Assembly: GCA_963969395.1 (NCBI GenBank)
Contig: OZ017801.1
Location: 3,970,501 to 4,034,500, forward strand
Reading direction: 5' to 3'
Length of the DNA: 64,000 nucleotides
Source of the DNA: Pseudoscleropodium purum
Taxonomy: Eukaryota > Streptophyta > Bryopsida > Hypnales > Brachytheciaceae
In this document: piece by piece, positions 1 through 13,565 of the stretch
Layout: each line of letters opens with the position of its first letter
Position numbering within the stretch: the stretch's first letter is position 1
Translations under genes and position numbers: made by a program
The notes under the pieces: generated by a model
The model's input: the letters and a program-made list of their open reading frames with translations, nothing else
Database searches by the model: none
Told to the model about the DNA's origin: nothing

Positions 1-2
1 AT

Positions 3-3000
3 TACACCCCCGAGCCGAAAGAGCTCTTTCTGGCGACTGGAGACGGACTTGACGTGGAGAAAGATATATCATTGGTATGCCATTGCCATTTGCATTACAT
101 TGGATTTGATTTTGATTTCATTACATTGGATTTGACAATTCATGGATGGTTTGGGGTTTAATTCAAGCATTGGTCCGTATCTCAATCCAGACGGAGATAG
201 CTGGTCGATGCATTATACTTTGCACTGCAGAGGAGGGATTTAATGAGGTGCCTTCTCATGAACAAGTGGAAGCCGCGGACCACTTTTTCCGACGAGCTTA
301 TGATCCTGCCGACCAAGAAGTTGTTGGGCTTGATGTTGTGGAAGAGGCCATCGGAGGTACAAACGATCTGAGTCCAGTTTCGCAAGCACCATCATTTCTT
401 GTTTGGAATAAGGGTTTAGGGTTTGGGGTGTAGATATTGATTAGATTTAAGTAATTCTCCTTGAGTGCAAAAGTTGTTTGGCTGCAGCTCAAAAATTATT
501 CAACAAGAAGGAGTGGTTGGTACCGGTAGACAAGCCTGTTGCACGCTCGTCTCCACAGGTTTGAACGATTCCTATACCCACCTCCAAGATTCCTACCATT
601 TCAACAATGTTAGGAATGCAGGTGACTTTTGAACAATGCGTCTGAAGTGTAAATTTTTATGAAGCAGTTTTTGCACGAAATTGACCACCAAAGATGTCGG
701 AAAAGTTGGTGGATGACAGTTTATCCCCTTCAGCTTGAATTACCATACTGGAAACACAAAGGATGCAATATTGAAGGTTTTGTAGGTGGAATGAGATAGT
801 AAGGCTGAAAAAATGCACCTGGGTTGTGTTCTTTTAACAATTTTGGTGATAAATTATTAACTTAGTCTGTAATACCAAGATTTTGTTTCATCTTCCACTT
901 GTCTGGTCCTACATGCACTCGTTGTTCCTAACCTATATTTTTAGTATACTCTTTTCTAGGTCTCTGCTTCCAAAATCCACCGCCAGTCTCCTGCAGTCTC
1001 CGGTTCGTCTTCCCATCAGGGTACAGCCAAAGGTACCCCTGCATCTTTGTCTGAGGTGTCACCTGCTCTGTCGGGAGATTCAGCGGAACGAAAATTGAAG
1101 AGTCGAAAGATCGATAAGTCGGTACCAGAGCCCCATGAAGTTGAAGCTGCAAAGAAAACGAACGAATTACGTGTCCGCAAAAATGAGATGAGTGCAGTAT
1201 CGAGAGAAAAGCCTTCTGCACAATCTGAACACTTAGTCTTTGCCACTTCAGCACCATCAGAGGTCAATCCAAGTCAAAAAACGGAGGTTACGCCAGTCAT
1301 GAAAGGTAAACCGCCTACTTCATCAGCGTCCAAGGCGAAAGCAATTAAGCCGGGAGGGAAGGGTGAATCAGCGTCCAAGGCGAAAGCAATTAAACCGGGA
1401 GGGAAGGGTGAATCAGCGTCCAAGGTGAAAGCAATTAGACCGGAAGGGAGGGGTGAATCAATGGCCAAGGCCAAGGCAACTCATCCGGAAGTTAAGGGTG
1501 AATCTCACAGAGTGCCAAGTTCTTCTAATGCCCCAGGTGGCTCGAAGCAAAAAGTTGGTACTAAAGAGGGAGCAGTGAGTGATGTGAGAAAAAGGAAACA
1601 TGAAAACATACTTGGTACTGAAGGGCCTCGGAAAAAAATCCTGAAGCCTACAGAGAGGTCTAATGTCTCAATTGAGAGGGAGAAGCCTTCTAAACTTCAG
1701 AAAAGAGCTGATGAAGGTATTTCTAGAGGGAGTTCTCCCACTGCTGAACAGGTAACAAGTAGTCACCTAATTTTTATCTCAGAGCATTCTGTTGGAAGCC
1801 TTTGCGAATGCTTTGATGCCTGTTTATTTTTTGGATGTATGAGAGCGGGCACAATGTCACAATATCTTTACGGTAACCCCTACTGACCATACTTCATGGT
1901 CGTCGACGAGGACTATTTACTGTTTTGTACTTTCCTCAGTTACGTGTTATGTGATTCCTTTCTGACTTGTGGTAATGCTGAAATGTGGAATTTACTTCTT
2001 TCAGGTTTCGATGCTGCAGAAACCTCGAGGACAAATTTTCAAGCCAAAACAGGATTGGGATGTCGCCAATTTGGTTCCGGCAATTCAGAACAACAGGGTC
2101 CTATTACTTGAAAATTTGGCTTCAGGGCTTCATTCCGATGACTTGGCGGTCAGAACTTTCTCTTTTAATCGTATCACCAGAACGGTTCTTCAATCTCGAT
2201 TCAGTTTTAGAGTAACCATGTGACATGAAATAAATATCCTGTTTTTGCTGATGTTCGCGTGCTCACAAATGGAAGTATTAATTAGGTGACACTTACCTGA
2301 ATGACATGCAGGAGACTCTTAGTGAGTTTTTAAACTGCAGATGTGATGTGCGAATTGCTCCGCCCGAGTCTTCTTCTTTTAAAACCAGTGCGTCCCTCTC
2401 TCTCTATTGATCTCTTCTTCGCAATAAAACCCACCGGCAGCTCAGTGCTTTGAAGTGTTTAAATAGTCCCTTGGGATTCTTGTTAGGTGGAAGGATTGGC
2501 AATATTAGATAACTAGTTCATTTATGGTTTACTCTAACGTAGTGTGTGCCTGCCTTTCTAGCTTCGGCACTGTTGAAGTTTCCGACAGCCAATTTAGCGT
2601 CTAAGATTAATGAGTCAATGAATTCAAGAAATGTATTTGTATCGGGCAGGTATGTCGGGTCTTCATTCTGCAAATGTGCTGTAAGTTTCTCACTGTTCGT
2701 TATTTTTATTTTTTTCATTTTTCATCTTTCATTTATACTTTTTTAGAATGCAAACAGCTATATATCATTACTGAAGGCTGACCCTCTCTTACACATGGAT
2801 AATGTCCCGGTGTGAGGATTGTTCGGGAACTTTAAAGTCATGTCTGTTGCATGGTTTTACAATCTCATCCCTCTTAAGTTTCACTCGGAAATTCTTTAGC
2901 TTAGCTCCTGTCAGACCTTGGTAATGAGAATTCGATTCTATTTATTTCAGCAGGGGTCAAGTGGGTGGTTGATTCATGTAGTGAGTGATTGGTTATTCAG

Positions 3001-3692
3001 TGCTTGATCATTAATGTTGTGCAATCTACCAAGTATCTGACTTTTGTGGTTGCACAGGCTAGTGACTACAAGTTTCTTTAAATACCAGGATTTCAAACCA
3101 AAGTCATCAACGCCTCTTGGCCATATTGAATTACCTAAAGGTCCTGGAGGACGAGATTATAATAATGAAGATTATGTGAGTTACAATTGATCTTACCTGA
3201 GTTCTGTGAGTAGCGATAAAGTATTCAGTCCGATATGATCTATAAATTTTGTAATTAATACGACAGGATACTAGCATTTTTCATTACATTCCGTAACCAG
3301 CAAATATTGGGAGAATTGAAGAGTATGTTTCCATGAAATAAATTGCGATTGAAGTAACAGTCGTATGTGGCTGATTCTGAACTTACTGCAGAGAGACGCA
3401 GTTGCAACTTCCCATTTAGCACAGGGCAACACAATCGAGTTTGATTATGGTCTTTCATGGCGAGTGCTGGATGACCAGCATGAGGAGCAGTGGCGTATGT
3501 TACAAGAGGTATGTTTTTCCCTTTGCTGAGCTCGCACGAGTGCTAAAATGTGGAGCTGTTACTACTGTTCATTGTTGCACTTCTGACCCTGTCAATTCAA
3601 GTATTTGTCTCGTGTCTTTCCTCTGCTTACTCTTGTGTTTTTTACAGGAGTTCAACAGCAACAAAGCCATAGCTTCAAAGAAAATGGCATGA
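3..3692 (+). CDS. BAH-RRM protein, ASI1/IBM2/SG1-BDT family (5' partial)
   Basis: Likely nuclear chromatin/RNA regulator; in Arabidopsis this family (ASI1, BDT proteins) controls polyadenylation of transcripts crossing intronic heterochromatin. My exon model is 3-74, 191-356, 488-558, 960-1751, 2005-2148, 2312-2387, 2562-2680, 3089-3175, 3392-3508, 3648-3692; all borders are GT-AG and phases close to 562 codons plus TGA. The first two exons give the end of a BAH domain (ELFLATGDG, then EIAGRCIILCT and DHFFRRAYD). The fourth is a Lys/Ser-rich linker with a 15-residue repeat. Exons 5-7 read as a weak RRM (RVLLLENLASGLHSDDL). The C-terminal block RDAVATSHLAQGNTIEFD matches the conserved tail I know from ASI1/BDT proteins. 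The end of exon 7 is uncertain: a donor at 2650 breaks phase, the one at 2681 keeps it. The start lies outside the window. No stops, so probably functional. Confidence 0.75.
1326..1505 (+). repeat. 4 x 45-bp in-frame tandem repeat in the linker exon
   Basis: Four 45-bp units (1326-1370, 1371-1415, 1416-1460, 1461-1505) encode 15-residue repeats of the type ASKAKAIKPGGKGES. The first two are nearly identical; the third and fourth diverge step by step. The repeat is basic and probably disordered, between the BAH and RRM parts of the ASI1/BDT-like protein. Its length is a multiple of three, so copy changes would not break the frame. Confidence 0.9.
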
Positions 3693-4693
3693 AAAGAACT
3701 TTTCATTGCAGATTTGACAATCCGAATTACTCTCCACAACTCAATCTGCTGGAAAAGTCCCAGTTCATTTGTGTACCAAAGAATCAGATGTTTATAGTCT
3801 TTGAATGGCTTGTTATTAAGTCTTAACAGGTTGCATTCCTTATGAGGATATTGGTCGCAATTCTTACAACATTTGTTACTGATGGCGAATGACCGGAACT
3901 CCCTGGACACGTGGATCCTTCATTGAAGACATTGATGAGGAGATGTTGACATGTGAATCCTTTGGAGAGACTTTTGGAGAGTATTATAGCATTTTTGGCG
4001 AAAACATATCCCAGTCAATGGGCAAGTGGCATAGGTAGGAAGGCCCCAAATCGATCCTAAACCAATTGTGACCTAGGTTTATCCAATTTTGCTTAGTTCC
4101 ATCCTAATGCCATCCTAAAGTTTAGTTAGTTTCACCCTAAACTTTACTTAGTTTCACATGAAGGATAGGTTTCTTTTGGAATATGGATCAAAAGGGTTGG
4201 AATTGGGTTGCCAAACAATGGTTTCTTGAATTCCATCCATGGAGTTATGAGGTTTATACACATGGCATAGGATTTTTATTTTCCCACAATGTAAAGGTAT
4301 GTTCTTGGGATTGTCAAGGTAGTGGTTTAGAGAATTATGAACATTGCATTAGGATCCCAAAAGACTAGAATAGTCTTTCCTTTAGTCTGTAATGGGAAGC
4401 TATATGGTTTAGTTTGGACCACCTATTTTGTATCTTTTTTTACCAAAAATGAATTGACTAAAAGATGTGTGGAATAGTTTTTGATTTGTTTTCATTTTGT
4501 TTTGAATCAAGTTAGTCAAATTATGTGCAATAATCAAATGTACAACATGGGCTATCTTATCGTTGTGCTATCTTTTGCTAATTTTTCAAAACTATGCTAT
4601 ATGTATAATTGACAAAACAACGTTTAAATGAAAATTTAATTCAAGAGTTGAATCCAAAGCTACAACATAGAGATAGAATTTATAAGCACTTGA
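3693..4693. other. Intergenic, 3' flank of the ASI1/BDT-like gene
   Basis: About 1 kb of AT-rich DNA beginning with the presumed 3' UTR of the upstream gene. I see no conserved reading frame; the short open frames (for example 4183-4368) have no recognisable motif. Confidence 0.5.
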
Positions 4694-5319
4694 GAGTATA
4701 AGAAACTTTTGTTTTAGGTGATAAGCCCTAATTTTTTTAAATGGATTTTAGGTGACATTTAATGCAATAAACTTATATTTTTATGTTGACATTGATATTA
4801 TGTTGGACATTTTGTTGACATATAAATATAGGTTTGGAATAGCAGTAATTGGAATGATAGTTATTGCCACTTTTCAATGCATTGTAACACAATATATTGA
4901 AATTTTAAAATTTTTAGTTTTTAAAATTTTAAAATTTTAATTTCCAATCACCCCTTCCCTTTCTTGTAATTTTTAGAAATCAATTTGTTTAACAATCAAT
5001 ATGGGACAATTCATCTCATATTTGTAGTATACATTTCATCTGTGATACTATATTTGTATCCGATATTTCATATTTGGACAACTCAGATTAAATCTTACAA
5101 GTCAATGGCTTGTGATTTTCTAAGAAATCAACAGTAATTTCAAAGGTAAGCATTTAAAAAAAAAATCAATTGCATGTAAATTTTTTGAGAGAAAATGGGC
5201 AACTAATGCAATCCAAGGTAATATGCCTCTTTTTAGAGTGCATTGTTGTATTGGACATCATCTAAAATCCATTTAAAAAAAATTAGGCTAGTCACCTAAA
5301 AAGTGGATTTCTTATAGTG
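4694..5319. mobile_element. CACTA-like MITE, about 626 bp
   Basis: The two ends are imperfect inverted repeats of roughly 65-75 bp. Both contain TATAAGAAA, then TTTTAGGTGA, then a T-run followed by AAATGGATTTTAG. Reading inward, the right end begins CACTATAAGAAA, the form typical of CACTA-family termini; the left end is mutated there (GAGTATAAGAAA). TGA flanks the element on both sides (4691-4693 and 5320-5322), fitting the 3-bp target duplication of CACTA elements. It has no coding capacity. The inverted repeat is clear; the family assignment is inference. Confidence 0.5.
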
Positions 5320-5628
5320 TGAAGATTGTAAAGATGGAAGAATTTGTCGTTACTAAAACAAAATTGATGTTTTATGACTGCAATGCAAGACTCTAGTGAA
5401 TCATAAAATCTCAAAATATGCCTCATGTAAGAATCATTGTAGATGATGTGTGATATGATTGACTAGTCACTTTGAATATGAGTTATATTTATAAAAGTAG
5501 TTGTTGGAGGGTATAATTAGCTATATTTTGCTAACATAGTATATACAATGACTATCCTTAGAGGTTTGATTTTCTCTTGGCTTGCCAAGGTAAAGGAAAA
5601 AAACCCTATGTGACATGTAACTTTATAT

Positions 5629-5860
5629 AGTCATATTTTTTTATTAATGTGGAATATGACTATCGTGAATCACCTTTTGGTTGATGTGGGGTATATGACT
5701 TTGTGCAATTATGTTTTTTTTGTTGATGTAGAATATGAGTCTTGTAAGTCATATTTTTTGCTAATGTGAAAAATGACTCTTTTGGGTCTTTAGTTATTTT
5801 TTGTTGTAGAATATGACTTTTATAAGTCATATTCTTGAATGAAGTGATATTTCACATGGG
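5629..5860. repeat. Degenerate tandem repeat, about 40-bp units
   Basis: Five or six loose copies of a unit built on TCATATTTTTT, a short TTGATGT-like spacer and GAATATGACT follow one another, with lengths varying from about 35 to 42 bp. No coding potential is visible. Confidence 0.5.
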
Positions 5861-8800
5861 TGTCATTAGTAATTTTATAATTGAATGCAATCATATTTAG
5901 ACATGTGACTATTGCTAAAGTCATATTTGGGCCAATATATGTTATAGAATATAACTCCAACAAATGATATTCCTAAGGATTGAGATTTGAGAGTCACATT
6001 TATTAAATTTGTGTATGTGGTTTGTTATTGGGGTAACTAAGGTCCAAATAGCATTAGTCATAAACTATAGTCACATTTTCCATACATTTTAAATGGATAT
6101 GATGTGTTGTAATCATGCATCAACATGATTTAGGAATTGAATAAAAGACTTTTTGCAATTAAAATCAAATACATGTGATTTTAAAAATGCATAAGAGACA
6201 ATCATATTGAAGAGGAAGAATGTGAGAAAGAATGCGACTCTCTTCAATTGACATTTATTAGTCACTAATGTCACTATTGCAAAACATATCACAATGAATT
6301 ACTTTGTGAATGTATATTTACACATGCCTATATTTTTTACAATAATGTGAAGAGCCTATTAGATTGCAAGTAGCCTTTAACATTTTAGTTCCAGCTTTTG
6401 GTTCTTATATATACAATTAAACAATCGGAGGTTAATTTTAGTGAATGAACAATAAAGCTCAACCTTCAAATACTTATGGCAATACAACAACTAAGAGGCA
6501 ACAAGAAACAATAAGAAATAAGAGTTAAGAAGAAGCAAGAAGAAGCATGAGTTAAAATGCAACAAGAAGCAACAAAAAGCAAGAAGTAAGAAGAATCAAT
6601 AATTATGATGCAACAAGAAGAAGCAAGAATCAAGAACAAAAAACCAACAAGAAGAAACAATTAAAATACAATAAGAAAGAGTTAAGATGAAACAAGAAGA
6701 AACAACAGGCAAGAACTAAAAAACAAAGAAAACTCAAGAAGAAAGAATCAAGATGCAACAAGAAGAAAGAGTTATAATGAAACAAAAGACAAATGAACAA
6801 CTAAAAAGTAACAAAAAAACAAAGATGAGAAGCAACAAGGAAAAAGATCTAGGAGGCAACAAAAGACAAGGTCAAAGAGCCAAAAAAAGCAAAAATTAGG
6901 GTTTCAAAATCCTAAATAAGAAGCGGTTAGGGTTTCAAAATTCTAAACATTAGCTTGAGGGTGATTGCAAGAAACACTTGTCTTTTTTGTGTGTCCCCTC
7001 GGTCTCCATAGAGGTGTTTTTTCCTCATAACTTTTGTGGTTTAAGTTTGTTTTAGCTGAAATTTGGAGGAAAGGTGCATGACATTGATTTAGACATTCAG
7101 TAATTTTTTCAATATAAAAAAATAATAATTTACTATTTTTAAGGTAGCCCCAATTGGATGTCTACCTTGGTTGTTTTGGGGGTTCTTAGTCTTATTTGGG
7201 GACTAGAAATGCGATTCTAAAGCCAAGTTTTTGACATGTTGTAGGTGGGCTAACATTCTAAAGACTTTCTGATGAAATTTTTGGCAAAGTACCTAGTGTA
7301 AAGGTTGCACATAGGTTGAAAGTGGACACTGTTTGCATAAGCACTATAAAGAGGGGGAAATTTTTATGATGAACTTTTTGTTCACATGGGACTAAAGAGA
7401 AGATTAGAATAATGATTTTTTTTTCTTTTGATCATTTCAATTTTTTTACCATTTTTAAAAAATAAAATTCAAAAATATCTATTTTCTTGTATTTTTCTAG
7501 GCTACTTTTGTTAGGCACAACTTTTAGAGATAAATTTTTTTAGGCTAACATTTTTTTACACATACTATTTTTAATGCTTTACAAATTATCTATATTTTAT
7601 CTTATTTTAAAAAAATTTATTCCAAAAGTCACGAAACTCTAGTAGTAAGGCCATTTTGAGCCAAAAACAGTAGGAAATTCAATTTTAGTATGTAGTGAAT
7701 TTGACCTTTATATGTAACTAGTGTGCCCCATGCCATTGCTAGAGTCAAAATAAAGAATAAAAATTCTCATTTTTTAATTTGGTTAAAACTTCAAAATTCA
7801 ATAACTTTTGTGTTGTAGGTCGGAATGCCACAAAATGAAGCTCATGCACCCTTCCTCATTGAGGGCTTTTTGATAGTATCAAAAACATGATTGAGGAACA
7901 CACATTCTTAGAGATCTCAATATAACAAGCAAACAAACAAAACAAACAACCTATCTTAAAAAGTATAGATTTCCTACAAAAATACATTGCAAATTTTGCT
8001 ATTCCAAGCATGACTTTCAAGATTATTGAAAATATTAAAAATTTCCTTAGTATGACTAATTTATTCAAATTTGAAGTTGAGGATATATAATCCCATTTCT
8101 AAATACAGAGTCATATAGAATTTTTTTTACAAAATGTTTTATACTTTGAGTTTTCTTCACATTCTCATAAAAAATTCATGATAATTTGAAATTTTTACAA
8201 CTTTAAAGACATATATTAGACATGTGATTTTACTATTAGAAATCTAATAAAATCAATCATAAAGAATGGCAAAATGGAGGATACAGATAGAATTTTTTCA
8301 AGTTCTACAACATACATGTTGAAGGCTTTTGTCCTTTAAGGGATAATTGTGTCAATCCTCTTAAGTCAAACCTTGATGGATGTATTAATTTTTTACTTCC
8401 TTTGAATATATTGATTCTCATATTCTATCACCATAAAATAGAAAAAGAAAAAAAGAAAGTCAAATCAAAATCCAACATTCTCTTAGCAAAATAGCATTCA
8501 ATATTTTGAATACAATATGAGTTGATAATCAATTTTTAAAGTACCAAAATAAGTATATCCAAAATGGACCTTCTTTAATAAATAGAGGTTGAATATTTTA
8601 GGCAAGTATTTATAATGGTTGATTTTAAAGTAATTTTACCTTCAATTTTTGCTTCATGGGTTTTGTTGAAGGAGAATAATGACCTACTAAGAAATTATCT
8701 TTTTAGTATAATAAATTTGTATCAAAGGAGACGTTCAAGTAGGGAATTTATGCTTAATAGGTTCTATATTTAAAACCAAAATACCTCTACTAAAATTTAA

Positions 8801-11800
8801 TAATCCAATTTGGAGTTTTATAGCCAAAAATGTCACTAGTTCACTTCAACAACATTGCACTCATACACAATTTGCACTTAATGACACTCCACTCTTACAC
8901 ATATTTCAAATCAACTTGAAATAAAATTATATTAACCAAATTGATGAGTATATCATGCATCACTACAAGTTTCTCAATTAAAATCTCCATTGACTCATCA
9001 ACTTCCAACTTCTTCCCCAACTTAGATACTTAATCAGTTCTTCATTCAATTAGTTTTCTACTCTACACTACTCATCAAATCTCATGACCAATTAGCACTC
9101 AAAAACTTCCCTATCATACACTATAGCATTCAAACTTCTTTCAATTTTCCATCACAAATTCTATAACACTCACTCACTCTTCACACAATCAATAGAAGTA
9201 TACAATTGATTTAAGGTTGGGACATACACCGGCACTCTCAACAGTGGATAAAAGAAAATGAAGAAGAACCACCCTAATTAAGACTCAAGCCCGGTAGTTA
9301 CCTCACAAAAAGAGACTATCTAACTACCATCAACTACCAAATTAAAACTCAAATCACAAACTCATTATGCATTGACAATTCCATACAAAATTAGATAATA
9401 TTTATGTCACATTCCAATTAGAACACACAACCACAACTTGGCAAAAATCATCCCAACATCCTATTAGACATTGATTTCATCCACTGCACTACCCAAAAGA
9501 CTCCAAATTAGATTCAACAACTTGGCGAAATGACTCATTTGGACACAAAATTGATGAACAACCAATTGAAAACTACATAATATTTCCAAATTTTTTAAGA
9601 AAAAGTTTCCAAATTGGTTATATATAGGTTTCAAAATTTATATTCAAATTACTCAACATGTGGATTGTTATACCTTGTTCAATATTTTTTACTAACCTCT
9701 AAAATATTATAGGATTTTGAGGTCCAAAACTATTTCAAGATACAATTATCCAAAGCAATGCTAAAATCTTTATTTATATTTATTCTCTAGTAAATCTAAT
9801 AGTAGAATCTTAAATTAACTTATTAAAGTATATCCTCCCAAAAATTTTAAGTAATAATCTCCACCAATTGCAATTTCAATGTCCTTAACCTTCAAAAATT
9901 AGTTTTTTCAAGCCCTTCATGATGGTGAAATTTTGACTTTCAACATTTTTAGAAAAAATACATTAGTCCAAAATTTGTATGATTTAGCCAATATGTTGGA
10001 AAATGGATTGAAAATATGTGGAAAAATATTTAATAAAAAACTTTCATCTTTGTTTGTAAGAAAATTATAAATTGGAAATGGTAGTTGATAAAAGAGAATT
10101 AAAACCAACTAATAACTTTATCATACAAGAGAATTTTCACTTTTACAAATGAAAATTGTTGATCACAATATCATAGCTTCCTAGTAGTTTGGTCAAAAAA
10201 ATATTTAAAAAGATGCCTAAATTTTTGGAAAATAAATAATCTAGTTTGCTTCCCAATTATATGTATATAGATAGATAAGAAAATAATTGCCCATTTAGTA
10301 GAAATTCAACTTGCTCTACATAATCTTACTTCTTTTCTTTGTCAATAGTTGTGAATATATATTGCAAAGTCTTTTACCTTGCCATTTTGACCATTCTAAA
10401 GCACAATCTCTCACAAACAAAACATACTCACATACAACAAATCCTAACAGTCATTTAACAAAACTCTAACATACAAGGTAGAATGAAGAGTTTGGAGGTG
10501 AAGACAAGGGTTGAGGTAAATAGGTCCACCTTAAATGAAAGTAGTTGCAATCATCCCAAAATTATAAAAACAGATTGAATGAATGCCTAACTTATTTTAA
10601 TTATATTTTTAAAATTTCCATTTTAACATAATACTTTTTAGAGTGCCTAACTATTTTTTGCACTTTAATTAATTATTAGGCAAAAAATTGTCTTGAAGTT
10701 GTTAGGAAGCTACATCGGTGAGAATATTCTTGTAAGCAATATATATCCTATATTTTTGTTTCTATTTGAAATTTTCAAAATTAAGTTCATACAATGGCTT
10801 TATATGTTTTTTTCTACCTTAGTTGCCTCCAAAATAAAACTCCTTAGAACTTTTACCTCATTGTTTGGAATTGAGTGGTTGAAATGATTTTGGGTAGGCA
10901 TCAATCTATACAATCAAGTCAAATTAATAAATATTTTTCAGAATATGATTTATTTTCCTGGATTGACATTGAAATTGAAAAAAATTTCTTCAAGTAATAG
11001 TTTTTGCAATGTTTATCTAAATGATACAAAACAAAACTTTATGTATAGATTAAATTGATTAGCATAAATCCTAAGAAAATCATTAAACTTTTTCAAATTA
11101 TTCATGAAGTTGATAGAACTTGCCTAAGTTTTGAAATCCTCCCAAGTCATCTCCTTAGGCCTTTAGGATTAATATGCAGTACGCATATTTATATTGAGAT
11201 ATTTATAATGGAAAATAAAATAGTACAATGAAGAGGATCCCATTTTGCAATTCAAAAGCACATGTCTTCTATTAGAATATGTAAGTTTTGATCACATTAA
11301 GGTTTTAGCAACTAAAATCAACTTAAAAAGCATTTGACCTTGGTTCCCAAAATGAAATTGTCTAAACTATTGTCTAATATTTTTTGAAAATAAAAAGGGA
11401 TTTAAAATTTTTTTGCATACATTTTTGGACAATGTATAAATAACTATAAAAATTCAATGAAAGTGCTCAAAATAAGTGTATTTTAAATGAGCACTAAGCT
11501 CTTATGTATTAAAATCCCACATTTTAGGTAACAATTTTGTATGAAAATGACACAAAAGTGAGAAGGGATACACTAAGGTGCGAAATCTATAAAATACCTA
11601 TTTAAGAGATCAAAACTAATTTGGAGAGGTTTGACTTATTAAAATATTTTTTATTAAAATTTCCTTTAAAGGCAAATGGAATTAGCATCTAACTCAAGTC
11701 ATTTCATTTTTTTTTGGAGCTTTGTGGAATTAGCTATAAATTTTTGAAGTTGAAATGTTGTGATCACTAAAAGTATCTACTTCTTCAAATGTAGCCTATT

Positions 11801-13267
11801 TGTACATTATTGGAGCAATGAAAAAACAAAGTATCCTTTGTGTTATATTAGCTAGGCTTGTAATTAGGTTGAGGTCACTTTGGGGCTATTTTTTGTACCT
11901 TAATTGGCATGCATCTAGTATAACTTGTAGTGCAAACATTGTCATATCCAATGTGCCGCTTCAAGTTTCAATGTCATCTAGCATACATGAGATTAACCTA
12001 GTAACATTGTTGAGGATGCTAAATGTTTAATGCATGAAAGAAAATCCTTCTATGTTGTAAGATAGAAATACACATATTTATTACTTTATTTTTAGAATTT
12101 TGTGTAAATAGGAGAGGTCTTGTAGAGTAGTTTGACCTCTAATGAGTGTTCTTGGCTTTCCAAATGATTTATACAATACCCCAAAGGATGATTTCCACAT
12201 TGACCACCCTGTCTTTCTGAGGTTAACTTGCTTTGTGAAGTATGGTAGCAACAACCTTTTTTTAATTGGAAAAAAAATCACCACTTTGCAAAATTTATGT
12301 TTTTGTATTCTAAATTGAGACTAATCATGCTTTCTTTTGACCCAAAATTCATCCAATTTGAATGTCCATTCAATTCACCTCCTTTCAATTTTCAATATTA
12401 TTTATTTCACCATTTGGATTATATTCAAAAATTTATAGAAAAAACCCTTTGATAAGCGTGAGCTAGATTTAAGCTCCCAAAACTACCATCATCATGCTAC
12501 ATACATCTCCAAAATCAATATGTATCTGTATAGAAGAAACAACTTTAGAACATTTACCAAAAATAACTTTGATCCTTTATAACTTTTGCATATTCTATCC
12601 AACTACCAAGTTCTTTAGTGTGTAGGAACCTTTTTTTACTTGTCAACTAGAAAAGATGAAAATTTGACCAATTTAATTTTAGTAACTAGGCTGAATATCA
12701 AAAAGTGTTGATTTTGGGGGTAACCATCTTAAATTAAAGTTGTGGCCATTGTAATGGGTTGGAACTTCAAGCTTACAATTCTAGGCATGAAAATTGTCCT
12801 AATGAATTTTTTCAATTTAGGCAGTGTAGAATCAATGTGAAGAGTGCTAGATATATAAGATCAATAGTGCTATTTTGTGAACGTGCAAGTGTGAGCCTGT
12901 GAGCAGTGAGTAGGGATTATATGAGTGGACAGCTCGAAAGTGTAAAAAAGGATTATAAAGTTTTTTAAAGAAGATTCTACTCTATAATTGTGGTCAAGAT
13001 TTTTGAATTTTTGGTACATTTTTGGACTTATAATAGTAGACCTATTGTTGTGGACTAATTACTATGGTTATAATATTTTGCACCATTTGTAAAAAATAGT
13101 TATTTTTAGTATTGTCTAAAATATTGGAAGTACAAAACATGAAGACATAGAACTTAGTTGATATGAAAAACAAATGAGGCTGGAAATAAGATTGTATGGA
13201 AAATTCCACCAAATTACAATTGTTGTCCTCCATCCAAATGGTACTTTTGAAACTATGAAGATGAAAT
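5861..13267. other. AT-rich non-genic DNA
   Basis: About 7.4 kb of AT-rich DNA without a credible gene. The longest open frames are under 80 codons and look random. The only clear local structure is the purine-rich tract at 6470-6910. Old, unrecognisable transposon remnants are likely but I cannot name any. Confidence 0.5.
6470..6910 (+). repeat. Purine-rich AACAAGAAG low-complexity tract
   Basis: Roughly 440 bp are dominated by irregular reiterations of CAACAAGAAG, GCAAGAAG and AGTTAAGA, giving a strongly purine-biased plus strand. There is no fixed period. Open frames here are composition artefacts. Confidence 0.65.
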
Positions 13268-13503
13268 CATGGTTGTCATAACAGGCGAGTTAGGGTCATT
13301 GGACGGTCCGGATGGACGGTCCGGACGGCTTTAATTTTGTGACCTGACGATCTCGTCCACGCCTAGCATGTTCCTTAATCCACATGGCATCCACGTGGCC
13401 TATTTTTCCGTTATCAGAAAGTCAACTATGTGTTGATTGTATCGGACGAGCGGGACCTCTAATGGACGGGCGAACCGGATGTTCGTCCACTATGACAACC
13501 ATG
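13268..13503. mobile_element. hAT-type MITE, 236 bp, with 8-bp TSD
   Basis: Perfect 13-bp terminal inverted repeats, CATGGTTGTCATA at 13268-13280 and TATGACAACCATG at 13491-13503, are flanked by the direct repeat GATGAAAT (13260-13267 and 13504-13511). An 8-bp duplication with short inverted termini is the hAT signature. The interior is much more GC-rich than its surroundings and contains repeated GGACGGTCCGGA-like motifs; it has no coding capacity. The intact TSD and TIRs suggest a fairly recent insertion. Confidence 0.8.
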
Positions 13504-13565
13504 GATGAAATGAGTCTATAGTCAAGTACTAACAAAGCCTTCAACTTCTAAGTATGCTGAACATT

